Source: Pectobacterium colocasium (GTDB lineage Bacteria > Pseudomonadota > Gammaproteobacteria > Enterobacterales > Enterobacteriaceae). From it: a stretch of 64,000 nucleotides of DNA. The first letter of the stretch is position 1. Every line of letters starts with the position of its first letter. The notes under the pieces were generated by a model. That model was not told the origin of the DNA. It did not search any database and worked only from the letters and a program-made list of their open reading frames with translations. The translations under genes and the position numbers were made by a program. The stretch is taken from NCBI RefSeq assembly GCF_020181655.1, contig NZ_CP084032.1:4712001-4776000 (forward strand), written 5' to 3'. This document shows positions 16,851 to 27,821 of the stretch, one piece after another.

Positions 16851-17484
16851 TGGCAGGTACTCGTAGAGGCCACTGCTTCAGTTCGTTGTTCATGAATGTC
16901 CCACTGCGGTTAATACGACGAGCCAACGCTTCCTGATTCTCATCATCAACGGGAAGGAAAACTAAATACACTCTTTCCTGCTTTTCTGATAAACCTTGCT
17001 CAACCACGCTGATTCCCCAGCCAGAACGTTTTAATATCGTCAGCATAGGGTGACTCACTATGGTATATATTCCATCATAGCCTTTATCCCTTGAGTAATT
17101 AATCATCGAAAGAAACAGCATCGAGCTAATGGGGTATTCATTGCCGAGGATATCTTTCGCTCGCGATTTATCCACAAAGAACCGACTAGACTCCAGATAA
17201 TTCCCTTCAGGAATATTTATCTCCTTAAAGTAAGGGAAAAATGTTCCAGTAATCATGTTAGGGTATTTTGTTTCGATAAACCTCAGACTACAAATAACCG
17301 TGTTATCTTTTATACCAAAAAGATAGGTCGTATTATTATTATCATACTGATCAAACTCCATTCCATCAGTACATTGCACCGCCCAATTCAGTCGATCTTT
17401 AAACGTCTCTTTTCTGAGGGTAAATAGCTCTTCTGATTTCGTTTCTGACAACAAAGCGTGATTTACATCAAATATCTCTAACAT
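16834..17484 (-). CDS. expI: Acyl-homoserine-lactone synthase ExpI/CarI
   Basis: LuxI-family synthase that makes AHL from acyl-ACP and S-adenosylmethionine. The 216-residue length is typical. Conserved residues are visible: Arg-24 in LRKETFKDRL, Trp-34, the E-x-D near FDQYD, and SRFFVDKSRA near residue 101 with the invariant Arg, followed by the variable C-terminal acyl-recognition part. Pectobacterium enzymes make 3-oxo-C6 or 3-oxo-C8 signals; I cannot assign which from sequence alone. GGAGGA stands 5 bases before the ATG. It overlaps expR tail to tail, so antisense effects between the transcripts are possible. Confidence 0.94.
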   Translation of the reverse strand: MLEIFDVNHALLSETKSEELFTLRKETFKDRLNWAVQCTDGMEFDQYDNNNTTYLFGIKDNTVICSLRFIETKYPNMITGTFFPYFKEINIPEGNYLESSRFFVDKSRAKDILGNEYPISSMLFLSMINYSRDKGYDGIYTIVSHPMLTILKRSGWGISVVEQGLSEKQERVYLVFLPVDDENQEALARRINRSGTFMNNELKQWPLRVPATIVQA

Positions 17485-17621
17485 TTTTCCTCCATTGAAA
17501 AGTTAATGCATAACCTCAAAAAACTGATACGCCATCCCACAGTTCCTTCGCCTTCAGATTATTATTCAGGCCGACTATTTATAGGTATTCTGTCCCTTTC
17601 CACGATAGTTGTACAGATGCA

Positions 17622-17641
17622 ACCTGCACTGTAAGCAAGAG
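17622..17641. promoter_or_regulatory. Lux-box-like half site upstream of expI
   Basis: The sequence starting ACCTGCACTGTA matches one half of the 20-bp EsaR/ExpR-type box (ACCTGCACTATA) at 11 of 12 positions; the second half is degenerate. It lies about 138 bases before the expI start, where regulation by ExpR would be expected. Confidence 0.4.
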
Positions 17642-17700
17642 TTCATATACGAAAAAACACCGCGAGAAGGCCAAACATAAACCTATGATAAACAGATAAA

Positions 17701-17735
17701 AAAAATCCGGAAACGCAAGACGATTCCGGATTTTT
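17701..17735 (-). terminator. argG transcription terminator
   Basis: On the minus strand, AATCCGGAA/TTCCGGATT stem with an 11-base loop followed by a run of eight T residues, 20 bases after the argG stop. Its A/T-rich flanks could also let it work in the other direction. Confidence 0.85.
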
Positions 17736-17754
17736 ATCTTACTTAATCTCTGCG

Positions 17755-19125
<1,371 letters not shown>

Positions 19126-19260
19126 CTATGGTGATATACCCCTAGGGTATCAGCTTAGCCGCCACACCATTATGTTACGCCATGCATTCATGAGCGTTCG
19201 GGCCCTGTGCACATGCTACATCAAACGGGCCGGTCGATAATCAAAATCGACACACTCACA

Positions 19261-19299
19261 AATGCATATTTATGCAAAATAAGTGAGTGATAATTTAAA
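19261..19299. promoter_or_regulatory. Tandem ARG boxes (ArgR operator) of argG
   Basis: Two 18-bp ARG-box matches separated by the canonical 3 bp. Box 1 (19261-19278) is an almost perfect palindrome, TGCATATTTATGCA. Box 2 (19282-19299) keeps most of the TNTGAATWWWWATTCANW consensus (three mismatches by eye). They lie 160-198 bases before the argG start. An arginine-bound ArgR hexamer would repress here. Confidence 0.7.
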
Positions 19300-19527
19300 C
19301 ATCTTTTTGGCGGGACAGGAAGAGAAGAGTCATGCTTTCGCGTAAAAAAATTCGCGGCCGACTCACGACCAAGTTAGCAAGTATAGCGCTATCTTCTCTT
19401 CAGGCTAAGCAGCAAAAATCGTTTACGCGACCCACCCGACATTAATAAAACATCGTTTCATTTTATCGATATTTCTTTGCTATCCTCCTGCGGTTAACAC
19501 CTTCCCTTGCATATTGCTGGAGATGCT

Positions 19528-20103
19528 ATGTCTAAGAAAGTCGCCATTCTGCTGGCCCCAGGGTTTGAAGAAGCGGAAGCGATCATGGTGATTGATGTAC
19601 TGCACCGCATGAAGATAGAAGTCACCATGCTGTCATGCTATGACAGACTGGAACTGCGCAGTTATCACAATATTCGCATGTTTGCCGATTCTCTGCTGGA
19701 AAGAAACCAGGACACGCTGTTTGATGCCGTGGTCATTCCTGGTGGCCCACAGGGTACGGTAAACCTGGCTGCCAACCCAATGGTTGTCGAGTTTATCCGT
19801 CGCCACGATGACGCGGGAAAACTGATTTGCCCACTGTGCTCTGCGGCTGCACGCGTACTGGGGGGTAACAACCTGCTGAAAGGCCGCCGCTACGTTTGCT
19901 CCGGGAATTTATGGCAGGACGTGACCGATGGCGTTTATGTTGACGAGAAAGTCGTGGAAGACGGCAATCTAATCAGCGGCAAAGGGTTAGGCGTGACATT
20001 CGATTTTGCCTTTACCCTCGCCAACCGCCTGACGGGTGACAAAGAAAACGCCAACTTCCAGGTTGAGCACATCGATTACGATTACTGGCGCGTGCCGGCG
20101 TAA
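19528..20103 (+). CDS. DJ-1/PfpI family protein
   Basis: A 191-residue single-domain protein of the DJ-1/PfpI superfamily. It has APGFEEAEA near residue 11 (conserved Glu), VVIPGGPQGT near 66, and a nucleophile-elbow region CPLCSAAARVLGG near 96 with Cys-Ser where DJ-1-like proteins carry the reactive Cys. Members act as chaperones, glyoxalases or amidases; this one cannot be assigned further. I choose ATG 19528 (MSKKVAIL), six bases after GGAG; a longer frame from 19507 lacks an ATG. The region 19102-19527 upstream also carries the divergent argG promoter. A hairpin follows the stop. Confidence 0.82.
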   Translation: MSKKVAILLAPGFEEAEAIMVIDVLHRMKIEVTMLSCYDRLELRSYHNIRMFADSLLERNQDTLFDAVVIPGGPQGTVNLAANPMVVEFIRRHDDAGKLICPLCSAAARVLGGNNLLKGRRYVCSGNLWQDVTDGVYVDEKVVEDGNLISGKGLGVTFDFAFTLANRLTGDKENANFQVEHIDYDYWRVPA

Positions 20104-20122
20104 CCGCTCATCTGCCTAATAT

Positions 20123-20144
20123 AAGGCGCGTCCCGCCGCGCCTT
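20123..20144 (+). terminator. Hairpin after the DJ-1 family gene
   Basis: Perfect 8-bp stem AAGGCGCG/CGCGCCTT with a 6-base loop, 20 bases beyond the stop. No clear T-run follows. Confidence 0.45.
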
Positions 20145-20237
20145 CCCGAGTGATGAATAACCTCAATAACGACCTAACAACACCCACGATACGACGCTTC
20201 TGCGGTGATGTCATACGTCCGGTAAACCAGACAAAGG

Positions 20238-21230
20238 TCAACTCACCCAGCGCCGCACATCGATTTTCTGTAGCGCCATCGAGAGCAGCAGGCTGGCTCC
20301 TAGCGAGATGGCGAAAACATACAAAATATCGAGAACCGGGAGGGATGGCAGTACCACGTCATGCGTACGCAGATAGTGAATGATCAACGCGTGGAAACCG
20401 TAAATCGCCAGCGAATGGCGCGAAATGATGGCAAATCCCGGCAAAATCCGCTGGCTACAGTAGTGTTTAAACACCACCACAAGGCTGACCGCCGCCAGAA
20501 ACACCAGCGGGCCACAGTAGATGTAAAATGTCTGGGTAAATGTATCGTTCAGTAATGTGTGGTGCTTAGTCCCCATCGCGACTAGCGCGACACACGCGAT
20601 AAAGAACGGGATAGCGGCTAGCGCGATTTTCTTTGGCACTTCCAACATCCCCAATGCACGCCCCAGCGCGGCATACAGCACGTAGTAAAACGTATCGCCG
20701 TAAATATAGAGATTCACGGGCAGTAATTTAAACCCTGCAAATTCCACCCGCCCCGTATTGGGATTGGCGACCACAGCCAGCAGGATAATCAAGACGGCTA
20801 AATATTTTCCCGATACCGGCTTGATGGTAATCAGTGGGGAAAGCAGATAAATCACGATAATGGCGTAGAAAAACCATAAGTGATAAAAGACCGGTTTTTG
20901 CAACGCATGGTGCAGTGAATTCAGGCCATTAATCGGCGTGAGCGTCGCAATATAGATCAGCGCGACCGTACTATAAAAAAGCAGACATAGACCGATACGC
21001 AGGAAATGTTTCTTCCCCGCGCTACGCTCACCAAAGAATAAATAACCCGAGATCATGAAAAACAGCGGGACACAGACGCGCGAAGCAGAGTTCAGGATAT
21101 TCGCCACATCCCAGTGTCCATCGCCCGGCGTGCCGCCTGCGGTAATATAGTAGGTTGTGCTATGAATCAGAACGACCATCATGCAGGCCAGCGCCCGCAG
21201 GTTATCAATCCAGCCGATCTTATCCGTCAT
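20238..21230 (-). CDS. wecH: Surface polysaccharide O-acetyltransferase WecH
   Basis: Integral-membrane acyltransferase-3 family protein of 330 residues, matching E. coli WecH (331) along its length. Conserved blocks include IDNLRALACMMVVLIH (with the catalytic His), VCVPLFFMISGYLFFGERSA near residue 54, KPVFYHLWFFYAI near 113, and SRHSLAIYGFHALIIH near 272. About ten membrane segments. It would transfer O-acetyl groups to enterobacterial common antigen repeats, using cytoplasmic acetyl-CoA. The ATG at 21230 follows AGAGG at 6 bases; a TTG two codons upstream is not needed. It is a single gene, not beside the wec cluster. Confidence 0.9.
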   Translation of the reverse strand: MTDKIGWIDNLRALACMMVVLIHSTTYYITAGGTPGDGHWDVANILNSASRVCVPLFFMISGYLFFGERSAGKKHFLRIGLCLLFYSTVALIYIATLTPINGLNSLHHALQKPVFYHLWFFYAIIVIYLLSPLITIKPVSGKYLAVLIILLAVVANPNTGRVEFAGFKLLPVNLYIYGDTFYYVLYAALGRALGMLEVPKKIALAAIPFFIACVALVAMGTKHHTLLNDTFTQTFYIYCGPLVFLAAVSLVVVFKHYCSQRILPGFAIISRHSLAIYGFHALIIHYLRTHDVVLPSLPVLDILYVFAISLGASLLLSMALQKIDVRRWVS

Positions 21231-21437
21231 GCACAACCTCTTGAAAGCAAAGCGCTATTCAAAACAGCGTAGCTGTTGTTGAGCGCTGGCACAATCAACG
21301 ATCAACAACCCACAATCAAAAGTCTGTACTCAACAATCGGGAAAATCTGAGTGATAAAGACAGATTAATACGGGAAAACATTGGGTTACGCCATGCATAC
21401 TCGCCAGAAAAGGCAGGCACGGCATGGCGTGAGTGAA

Positions 21438-22973
21438 TCAGAACAGTCCCATCGGCTTATCAGAGTAACTCACCAACAGGCACTTGGTTTGCTGGTAGTG
21501 TTCCAGCATCATTTTATGGTTTTCACGCCCGATACCGGACTGCTTGTAACCGCCGAACGCCGCATGCGCCGGATAGGCGTGATAGCAGTTGGTCCAAACG
21601 CGTCCGGCCTGAATACCGCGCCCCATCCGGTAAGCGATGTTACCGTTACGGCTCCACACGCCAGCCCCCAGCCCGTATTCCGTATCGTTGGCGATCTCCA
21701 ATGCGTCATCCATGGTTTTGAATGTCGTGACCGCCAGCACCGGCCCGAAAATTTCTTCCTGAAAGACGCGCATACTGTTTTTACCGAACAATATCGTCGG
21801 CTCCAGATAGTAGCCTTCCGCCAGTCCGCCCGGCATCACCTTACGCTGGCCGCCCGTGAGCACCCGTGCTCCCTCTTTCTTACCGATATCAATATAGTTA
21901 AGGATGGTATCAAGCTGGCCTGCGGACACCTGTGCGCCCATCATGGTTTTGCTGTCCAGCGGATTGCCGATGCGGATAGCCTCAACGCGCTTGATTGCCC
22001 GTTCCATAAAACGATCGTAGATAGATTCCTGTACCAGCGCACGACTCGGACAGGTGCAAACCTCTCCCTGATTGAAAGCAAACAAGGTGAAGCCTTCGAG
22101 CACTTTGTCAAAAAAGCTGTCTTCTTTATCCATCACATCGGCAAAGAAAATGTTCGGCGATTTGCCGCCCAGTTCCAGCGTGACTGGCGTCACATTCTGC
22201 GCCGCATAGCTCATGATCTGCTGACCCACCTCGGTCGAGCCGGTGAAGGCGACTTTCGCAACGCGTTTCGACGTCGCCAGGTATTCGCCAATTTCACTTC
22301 CCGACCCGTTGACGACATTAATGACCCCCGCAGGCAGCAGATCCTGAATCAACTCCATCAAAATCAGCACCGACATCGGCGTCAGCTTGGCGGGTTTCAA
22401 CACAATACAGTTACCAGCGGCCAGCGCTGGCGCCATTTTCCAACAGGCCATCAGCAGCGGGAAATTCCAGGGAATGATTTGTCCGACAACGCCGAGAGGT
22501 TCATGAAAATGGTAGGCCACCGTATCACCGTCAATTTCACTGATCGCCCCTTCCTGCGCACGGATACAGGCCGCAAAATAGCGAAAATGGTCAATCGCCA
22601 GCGGCACGTCCGCCCCGCTGGTTTCGCGTATCGGTTTACCGTTATCCCAGGTTTCCACCTGCGCGAGCAGCTCAAGATTTTGTTCCATTCGGTCGGCAAT
22701 GCGGTTAAGCACCAGCGCCCGCTCCTGTACCGACATGCCGCCCCATTCCGCTTTTGCCTTGTGGGCGGCATCCAGCGCGTGGTCAATATCTCGCGTTGAT
22801 GAACTGGCCACTTCACACATCGGCTGGCCCGTTACTGGCGTCAAATTGACAAAATACTGACCCGCATCAGGGGGAACCCAGGCTCCGCCGATAAAATTGT
22901 CATAGCGTTTTTTCAGGTTGAGAGAACCGACTTCGTCAGATGCGCGTCGGCCTTCAAAATTATCATGCGCCAT
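21438..22973 (-). CDS. aldB: NAD(P)-dependent aldehyde dehydrogenase AldB-like
   Basis: A 511-residue aldehyde dehydrogenase close in length to E. coli AldB (512), which oxidises acetaldehyde and other aldehydes. Motifs: PWNFPLLM near residue 153, FTGSTEVG near 230, [11 protein letters not shown] with the base Glu near 255, and [10 protein letters not shown] near 290 with the catalytic Cys. The extra C-terminal segment ([20 protein letters not shown]) fits the AldB/ExaC subgroup. Start: ATG 22973 (MAHDNFEG) follows AAAGGAG; the frame extends upstream but without signals. In E. coli aldB is a stationary-phase gene repressed by Fis; no such sites were tested here. Confidence 0.88.
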   Translation of the reverse strand: MAHDNFEGRRASDEVGSLNLKKRYDNFIGGAWVPPDAGQYFVNLTPVTGQPMCEVASSSTRDIDHALDAAHKAKAEWGGMSVQERALVLNRIADRMEQNLELLAQVETWDNGKPIRETSGADVPLAIDHFRYFAACIRAQEGAISEIDGDTVAYHFHEPLGVVGQIIPWNFPLLMACWKMAPALAAGNCIVLKPAKLTPMSVLILMELIQDLLPAGVINVVNGSGSEIGEYLATSKRVAKVAFTGSTEVGQQIMSYAAQNVTPVTLELGGKSPNIFFADVMDKEDSFFDKVLEGFTLFAFNQGEVCTCPSRALVQESIYDRFMERAIKRVEAIRIGNPLDSKTMMGAQVSAGQLDTILNYIDIGKKEGARVLTGGQRKVMPGGLAEGYYLEPTILFGKNSMRVFQEEIFGPVLAVTTFKTMDDALEIANDTEYGLGAGVWSRNGNIAYRMGRGIQAGRVWTNCYHAYPAHAAFGGYKQSGIGRENHKMMLEHYQQTKCLLVSYSDKPMGLF

Positions 22974-23193
22974 TTCAGTCTCCTTTTCAGTTCTGGGTAA
23001 GCGGCCATGCCGCAGTGAAAAAAGAGGCAATCAGTAAGCAGTTAAATTAAGCCTATACGGGGTATGGAATTAGCGACAGGATTCGGCCAGAGAAGAAGGC
23101 AACTCTTCGAGTTGACGCACAGTTTCTTGCGAGAAAAATTCGCATCCCTTCAGACGCGGTGAAATAATACTTTTAATTTCCAGGGTTACTAAC

Positions 23194-24027
23194 ATGCAGG
23201 TATTTCAGGTGGAAGGGGTTCATTTACGCGCGGATGCCGCCCTTGAAGGCGCAACGCAACATTCGGTCTATCATCCCGATTCGCTGCATCAACCACAGTC
23301 TGACTGGCTGGCGGAAGAAGTGCCCGTTGCGCTGGTCTACAACGGCATATCACATGTCGTCATGATGGCTTCGCCGAAAGAATTGGAACAGTTCGCCCTC
23401 GGATTTTCCTTATCTGAAGGCATTATTCAATCACCAGCGGATATCTACGGGATTGATGTTCTGCCCGCCTGTAACGGCATCGAAGTGCAGATTGAGCTTT
23501 CTAGCCGACGTTTTGCCGGGCTAAAAGAACGACGCCGGGCGATGGATGGCCGAACAGGCTGTGGCGTATGTGGCGTGGAGCAACTCGCGGAGATCGGCAA
23601 GCCGGTGTCCCCCCTGCCCTTTACGCAGACCTTTTCCCTCAGCAAACTTGAAAGCGCACTGGTACGGCTGCGCGATGTGCAGAAGATCGGTCAGGTAACG
23701 GGTTGCACCCATGCCGCAAGTTGGGTCGCACCAGACGGCACGCTGTCCGGGGGGAGTGAAGACGTCGGTCGCCATGTCGCGCTGGATAAACTGCTGGGCG
23801 CTCGAGCAAAACAAGACTGGCAGCAAGGTGCCGCGCTGGTCTCCAGCCGCGCCAGCTATGAAATGGTTCAGAAGTCCGCCATGTGCGGCGTGGAAATCCT
23901 GTTTGCTGTCTCGGCGGCAACGTCACTGGCGGTTGAGGTCGCCCAGCGCTGCAACCTGACGCTGGTCGGTTTTTGTCGACCGGGACATGCGACTATCTAC
24001 ACGCATCCACAGCGTCTGAGCGAGTAA
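23194..24027 (+). CDS. fdhD: Formate dehydrogenase accessory sulfurtransferase FdhD
   Basis: Transfers sulfur from IscS to the molybdenum cofactor, which activates formate dehydrogenases. The 277-residue length equals E. coli FdhD. The double-Cys loop [12 protein letters not shown] near residues 119-128 is intact, as are [11 protein letters not shown] near 68 and [17 protein letters not shown] near 187-205. No fdh structural genes are adjacent. The stop is followed almost at once by a short copy of an intergenic repeat. Confidence 0.92.
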   Translation: MQVFQVEGVHLRADAALEGATQHSVYHPDSLHQPQSDWLAEEVPVALVYNGISHVVMMASPKELEQFALGFSLSEGIIQSPADIYGIDVLPACNGIEVQIELSSRRFAGLKERRRAMDGRTGCGVCGVEQLAEIGKPVSPLPFTQTFSLSKLESALVRLRDVQKIGQVTGCTHAASWVAPDGTLSGGSEDVGRHVALDKLLGARAKQDWQQGAALVSSRASYEMVQKSAMCGVEILFAVSAATSLAVEVAQRCNLTLVGFCRPGHATIYTHPQRLSE

Positions 24028-24036
24028 ACAACACCA

Positions 24037-24071
24037 CCAGCGCCAGCGCAGCCTGAAGTATGACGGGTATA
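24037..24071 (+). repeat. Short copy of intergenic repeat end
   Basis: The last 20 bases (ending CTGAAGTATGACGGGTATA) repeat, with one change, the right end of the longer element at 25125-25265; the preceding 15 bases also align loosely (CCAGCGC vs CCAACGC). The two copies flank sodA. Confidence 0.6.
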
Positions 24072-24152
24072 GATTAATTTGTTTCTACATAGTGCGATAA
24101 TGACATAACCGTTTGTTATCATGAGGTAAAGCAATATGGCTCATGATATCAG

Positions 24153-24171
24153 AGCGAGAATAATCATTTTC
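24153..24171. promoter_or_regulatory. Possible Fur box upstream of sodA
   Basis: ATAATCATTTTC matches the right part of the 19-bp Fur consensus at 11 of 12 positions, but the left half is poor (12 of 19 overall). It lies about 95 bases before the sodA start. sodA is Fur-regulated in E. coli, which supports the idea. Confidence 0.35.
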
Positions 24172-24263
24172 AATATCATTTAATTAACTATAATGAACGT
24201 ATTGCTTACGCGGCACTAACAGTACAGTGCCGTAACATTTTTTTTACCATGGAGATGCTAAAC

Positions 24264-24890
24264 ATGAGTTATTCACTGCCATCGCTGCCATATGCTTATG
24301 ACGCACTGGAACCGCATTTCGACAAAGAAACGATGGAAATTCACCATTCCAAACACCATCAGGCTTACGTCAATAATGCTAACGCCGCGCTGGAATCTCT
24401 GCCTGAGCTGGCTAAATTGTCTGCTGAAGAGCTGATCGCCCAACTGGATAAAGTGCCTGCGGAGAAAAAAGCAGCACTGCGTAACAACGCTGGCGGCCAC
24501 GCTAACCACAGCCTGTTCTGGAAAGGCCTGAAAGTTGGCACGACGCTGACTGGCGACCTGAAAGCCGCCATCGAACGCGATTTCGGCAGCGTTGATGCGT
24601 TTAAAGAGAAATTTGAGCAAGCAGCAGCAACCCGCTTTGGTTCTGGCTGGGCCTGGCTGGTTCTGAAAGACGACGGCAAACTGGCTGTCGTATCTACTGC
24701 AAACCAAGACAGCCCACTGATGGGCGAAGCCGTTTCTGGCGCTTCTGGCTACCCAATCATCGGCCTGGACGTCTGGGAACACGCTTACTACCTGAAATTC
24801 CAGAACCGTCGCCCAGATTACGCTAAAGCCTTCTGGAACGTGGTGAACTGGGACGAAGCAGCCGCACGTTTTGCTGGCGCGAAAAAATAA
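24264..24890 (+). CDS. sodA: Manganese superoxide dismutase
   Basis: Dismutes superoxide to hydrogen peroxide and oxygen in the cytoplasm. The 208-residue product has the metal ligands in context: His in [10 protein letters not shown], His in [10 protein letters not shown], and Asp and His in DVWEHAYYL. The [10 protein letters not shown] form and QDSPL near residue 151 favour the manganese class. The start is ATG 24264, nine bases after GGAG; an in-frame ATG at 24249 would add five residues without a good site. A strong terminator follows. Intergenic repeats lie on both sides. Confidence 0.95.
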   Translation: MSYSLPSLPYAYDALEPHFDKETMEIHHSKHHQAYVNNANAALESLPELAKLSAEELIAQLDKVPAEKKAALRNNAGGHANHSLFWKGLKVGTTLTGDLKAAIERDFGSVDAFKEKFEQAAATRFGSGWAWLVLKDDGKLAVVSTANQDSPLMGEAVSGASGYPIIGLDVWEHAYYLKFQNRRPDYAKAFWNVVNWDEAAARFAGAKK

Positions 24891-24939
24891 AACCGCTGAG
24901 TGCCTGATATCATCAGGTTTCTTCTGCGTTTGAATATAA

Positions 24940-24971
24940 ACTGGAATAACAGTCTGTTATTCCAGTTTTTT
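24940..24971 (+). terminator. sodA terminator
   Basis: Perfect CTGGAATAAC/GTTATTCCAG stem with 5-base loop followed by six T residues, about 50 bases beyond the sodA stop. Confidence 0.9.
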
Positions 24972-25124
24972 ATTGTCCCCGCTATATTTCAAGCCACCTG
25001 TACGCTGGTATCCGGTTCATCTTTACGTTTCTCTCCGACAGGCCGCCGCTGGCTGGCTCGTAAAGTTTCAGAGTAACATGCCGATATCTACTGCGGGTTT
25101 TTGTCATGTAGTTTTGTAGCTATA

Positions 25125-25265
25125 TATCCTAAATAATTCGAGTTGCAGGACAAAACGTTAACGTTTTGAACAACGCGAAGCGTTAGCCCTTTAGGGCGAA
25201 GCCCACGACGGGCCGAGTATTTGAATGCAGCCAACGCACATGCGGCTTGAAGTATGACGGGTATA
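25125..25265. repeat. Palindrome-rich intergenic repeat element
   Basis: About 140 bases between sodA and the chemoreceptor gene. The right end (CTTGAAGTATGACGGGTATA) recurs at 24052-24071. Inside are four successive inverted repeats: an 18-bp perfect palindrome (25151-25168), AACGC/GCGTT, GCCCT/AGGGC and GCCC/GGGC, so transcripts would fold into a row of hairpins. I recall similar dispersed elements in Pectobacterium and related genomes, but that was not checked. The rest of the 24972-25360 gap shows nothing else clear. Confidence 0.6.
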
Positions 25266-25360
25266 AACTTGGCAAGCGGTAATCCGAGATGCTAGCACCG
25301 CTAATCAAGTGTGCATCAGGATAGTAAATTTGACTCAATACGATATAGTGGTGGGATGTG

Positions 25361-27253
25361 ATGGCTATGAATTTTGACAATCTAAAAGTCGGTAAAAAAT
25401 TAGGATTAGGCTTTTTCCTGATTCTGCTGATGACCATGGTAATTGCCGGCGCGGGCATTATGCATATTAGCTCGCTGAAAGACAGTATCGATAAAGTTAA
25501 TTTAAGCAACAATATTAATGATGAAATTAACCAAGCTAAATATTACCGTGCACTATACGGCACCACTTATAATCCTGATGATATAAAAAGGAACGTTGAA
25601 CACATTGCCAATGTCAGTAAACTCGCTGAAAAGGCAAAAGAATTTAACTGGCCGGAAAATGACGCCAAGAAAATAGCCAACATCCCCACATTAATTACCA
25701 GCTATCAGGAAAAACAAAATAATTATATTAATGCCGTAAGCAAAAAGGATGCCGTTAGAAAAAGCTGGAATATTTCAACAACGGAAAAACCGCTACAACA
25801 GCTCAACGAGCAATTAAAGACAGACAACAACAGCACAACGCTTCAATTATTACTTTCTGACCTGAACCAAAAACTGATTGCCGTCCGCTACCACGTCCGT
25901 GGTTTATTACTTTCTCCCAATAAAGAATCCGAAGAAAAGCTGACGGATGCCATTAATGCGGCACAAACGTCACTGACCTTCCTGTATCAGAGCCTGTCTG
26001 CCGAACAACGTGAAACGCTGACACCCGTTCTGACAATCATGAACAACTATGAAGAGCAGGTTCTGGCCTACATGCCAGCCTATCAGGAAGAGATGGCACA
26101 AGCAGCACAAATGCAGGCTGTCGCCGACCAGTTGAACAGCGTGGTTAAATCCCTGCTTAGCGATCAACTGGCTGCTTCGCAGGCAGATATTCATAGCGCC
26201 ACGCTGCAAATGAGCATTGCGGCATTGATTACGCTGCTGCTTGGCCTGCTGATTTCATGGTTCATTTCACGCCAGATCACCACACCGCTGGGCAACACCT
26301 TGAACATGGCTGAAAAAATCGCGACAGGCGATCTCACCATGTCCATTAACACAACCCGTAAGGATGAGCTGGGTCAGTTGATGAGTGCAATGTCGAAAAT
26401 GAATGACAACCTGCACAATATGATCGATAACATTCGCGTCGGCGTCAGCCAGATTTCTAACGCCTCCAGCGAGATAGTCGCGGGCAATACGGATCTGTCA
26501 TCACGTACCGAGCAACAGGCCGCCGCCGTTGAGCAAACCGCCGCCAGCATGGAACAGCTCACCGCGACAGTTAAGCAAAACGCGGATAACGCGCACCACG
26601 CCAACAAACTGGCAATCAGCGCTTCCCAAACGGCCAAACAGGGTGGCGAGCAGGTGAATAACGTGGTGCAAACCATGACCGCGATTGAAAACAGCTCTAA
26701 ACGTATCGCGGAAATCACGTCCGTCATTAACAGCATCGCCTTCCAGACCAACATTCTGGCATTGAACGCCGCGGTGGAAGCCGCGCGCGCCGGTGAACAA
26801 GGCCGTGGCTTTGCCGTGGTCGCCAGCGAAGTCCGCAATCTGGCGCAGCGCAGTTCTCAGGCCGCGAAGGAAATCGAAGGCCTGATCTCTGAATCGGTTA
26901 ATCAGGTATCACACGGTGCGACGCTGGTCGGCAGTGCAGGCAAAACGATGAATGATATCGTCACCTCGATCACGCAGGTGCATGACATCATGGGTGAAAT
27001 TGCCACCGCATCAGATGAGCAAAGCCGCGGGATTAGCCAGGTCAGCCAGGCGATTGTTGAGATGGACAGCACCACGCAGCAGAACGCCGCGCTGGTTGAA
27101 CAATCCTCTGCCGCCGCCGACTCGCTGGAAGAGCAAGCGCGACTGCTGAAGCAAGCGGTTTCCGTCTTCCGTCTGGCAAACACGCAGCACGATGACACGC
27201 CGGCTGGCATCGCGTTTACCAACCCAACGCATCGCCTGCACGCGCCGCGCTAA
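25361..27253 (+). CDS. Methyl-accepting chemotaxis protein
   Basis: Transmembrane chemoreceptor of about 630 residues. A first membrane segment (about 12-32) precedes a periplasmic helical ligand domain of some 250 residues. A second membrane segment (ALITLLLGLLISWFIS, near 287) leads to a HAMP domain (about 306-358), then a long coiled-coil with the signalling hairpin (NSIAFQTNILALNAAVEAAR near 455) and Gln/Glu-rich methylation helices. The C-terminus (LHAPR) lacks the NWETF-type CheR tether, so it depends on other receptors for efficient methylation. The start could be ATG 25361 or 25367; GGGA lies just before. Ligand unknown. A terminator follows. Confidence 0.92.
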   Translation: MAMNFDNLKVGKKLGLGFFLILLMTMVIAGAGIMHISSLKDSIDKVNLSNNINDEINQAKYYRALYGTTYNPDDIKRNVEHIANVSKLAEKAKEFNWPENDAKKIANIPTLITSYQEKQNNYINAVSKKDAVRKSWNISTTEKPLQQLNEQLKTDNNSTTLQLLLSDLNQKLIAVRYHVRGLLLSPNKESEEKLTDAINAAQTSLTFLYQSLSAEQRETLTPVLTIMNNYEEQVLAYMPAYQEEMAQAAQMQAVADQLNSVVKSLLSDQLAASQADIHSATLQMSIAALITLLLGLLISWFISRQITTPLGNTLNMAEKIATGDLTMSINTTRKDELGQLMSAMSKMNDNLHNMIDNIRVGVSQISNASSEIVAGNTDLSSRTEQQAAAVEQTAASMEQLTATVKQNADNAHHANKLAISASQTAKQGGEQVNNVVQTMTAIENSSKRIAEITSVINSIAFQTNILALNAAVEAARAGEQGRGFAVVASEVRNLAQRSSQAAKEIEGLISESVNQVSHGATLVGSAGKTMNDIVTSITQVHDIMGEIATASDEQSRGISQVSQAIVEMDSTTQQNAALVEQSSAAADSLEEQARLLKQAVSVFRLANTQHDDTPAGIAFTNPTHRLHAPR

Positions 27254-27283
27254 TACCAAAGCAGCCACGAACCAGAAACGACA

Positions 27284-27306
27284 AAGCCCCTGTTAAACAG
27301 GGGCTT
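27284..27306 (+). terminator. Terminator after the chemoreceptor gene
   Basis: Perfect 10-bp stem AAGCCCCTGT/ACAGGGGCTT with a 3-base loop, 30 bases after the stop. T-rich only briefly, but the stem is strong. Confidence 0.75.
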
Positions 27307-27367
27307 CATCAATACATCCATGACGCTAACGTATCCAGCGCCAGCGGTCTGCGCAGAGAAACACGCC

Positions 27368-27730
27368 TCAGAACGGTTTCGGCGCGTAGCCCGTCATCTC
27401 TGTTAAGCCCATCTCGCGCCCCAGCGCGGTCATCGGGTGTACCACCACCAAACCGCGCACGCTTTTCTTCAACGTCCCCATATCAGCCTGCTCTTTTTTC
27501 GTAATCGCACGGCTGAAAGGCAGCTTCGCCAGCTTCTGCGCTTCTTTACTGAGTTTCTGTTCTCTCACGTTACGCAGGCGCTCAATTTCGGCCGTCAGCT
27601 TCTCACGCGCGTCCATATTGAGGGCGATAGCTTCAGCATCACCTTGTGCCAGCAGCGTGGCTTGCTTACGCGTCAGCTTATCCAATTGGTCGCTAAGGCG
27701 TTTAATCTCTGCTTTTTCCTGCTCTTTCAT
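27368..27730 (-). CDS. yibL: YibL family ribosome-associated protein
   Basis: A 120-residue highly charged protein, the same length as E. coli YibL (DUF2810), with which it shares the C-terminal half: [33 protein letters not shown]. The N-terminal half (about 5-55) is a predicted coiled coil rich in Lys, Glu and Leu. YibL has been reported with ribosomes, but its role is unknown. I start at ATG 27730 (MKEQEK); the frame extends upstream without signals. In E. coli it also follows the mtlADR genes, so the gene order is conserved. Confidence 0.9.
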   Translation of the reverse strand: MKEQEKAEIKRLSDQLDKLTRKQATLLAQGDAEAIALNMDAREKLTAEIERLRNVREQKLSKEAQKLAKLPFSRAITKKEQADMGTLKKSVRGLVVVHPMTALGREMGLTEMTGYAPKPF

Positions 27731-27821
27731 AAAAGATAACCTGTATAACGGGAGAATAATGCGGAGCACAGCATACACTATACTCTTGGCTGACGCAGTG
27801 GCGTGATACGGTAGAATCGCG

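Noticed and set aside
21381..22799. 472-codon plus-strand ORF opposite aldB
   Set aside because: Antisense shadow of aldB, with His/Arg-rich composition and no ribosome site.
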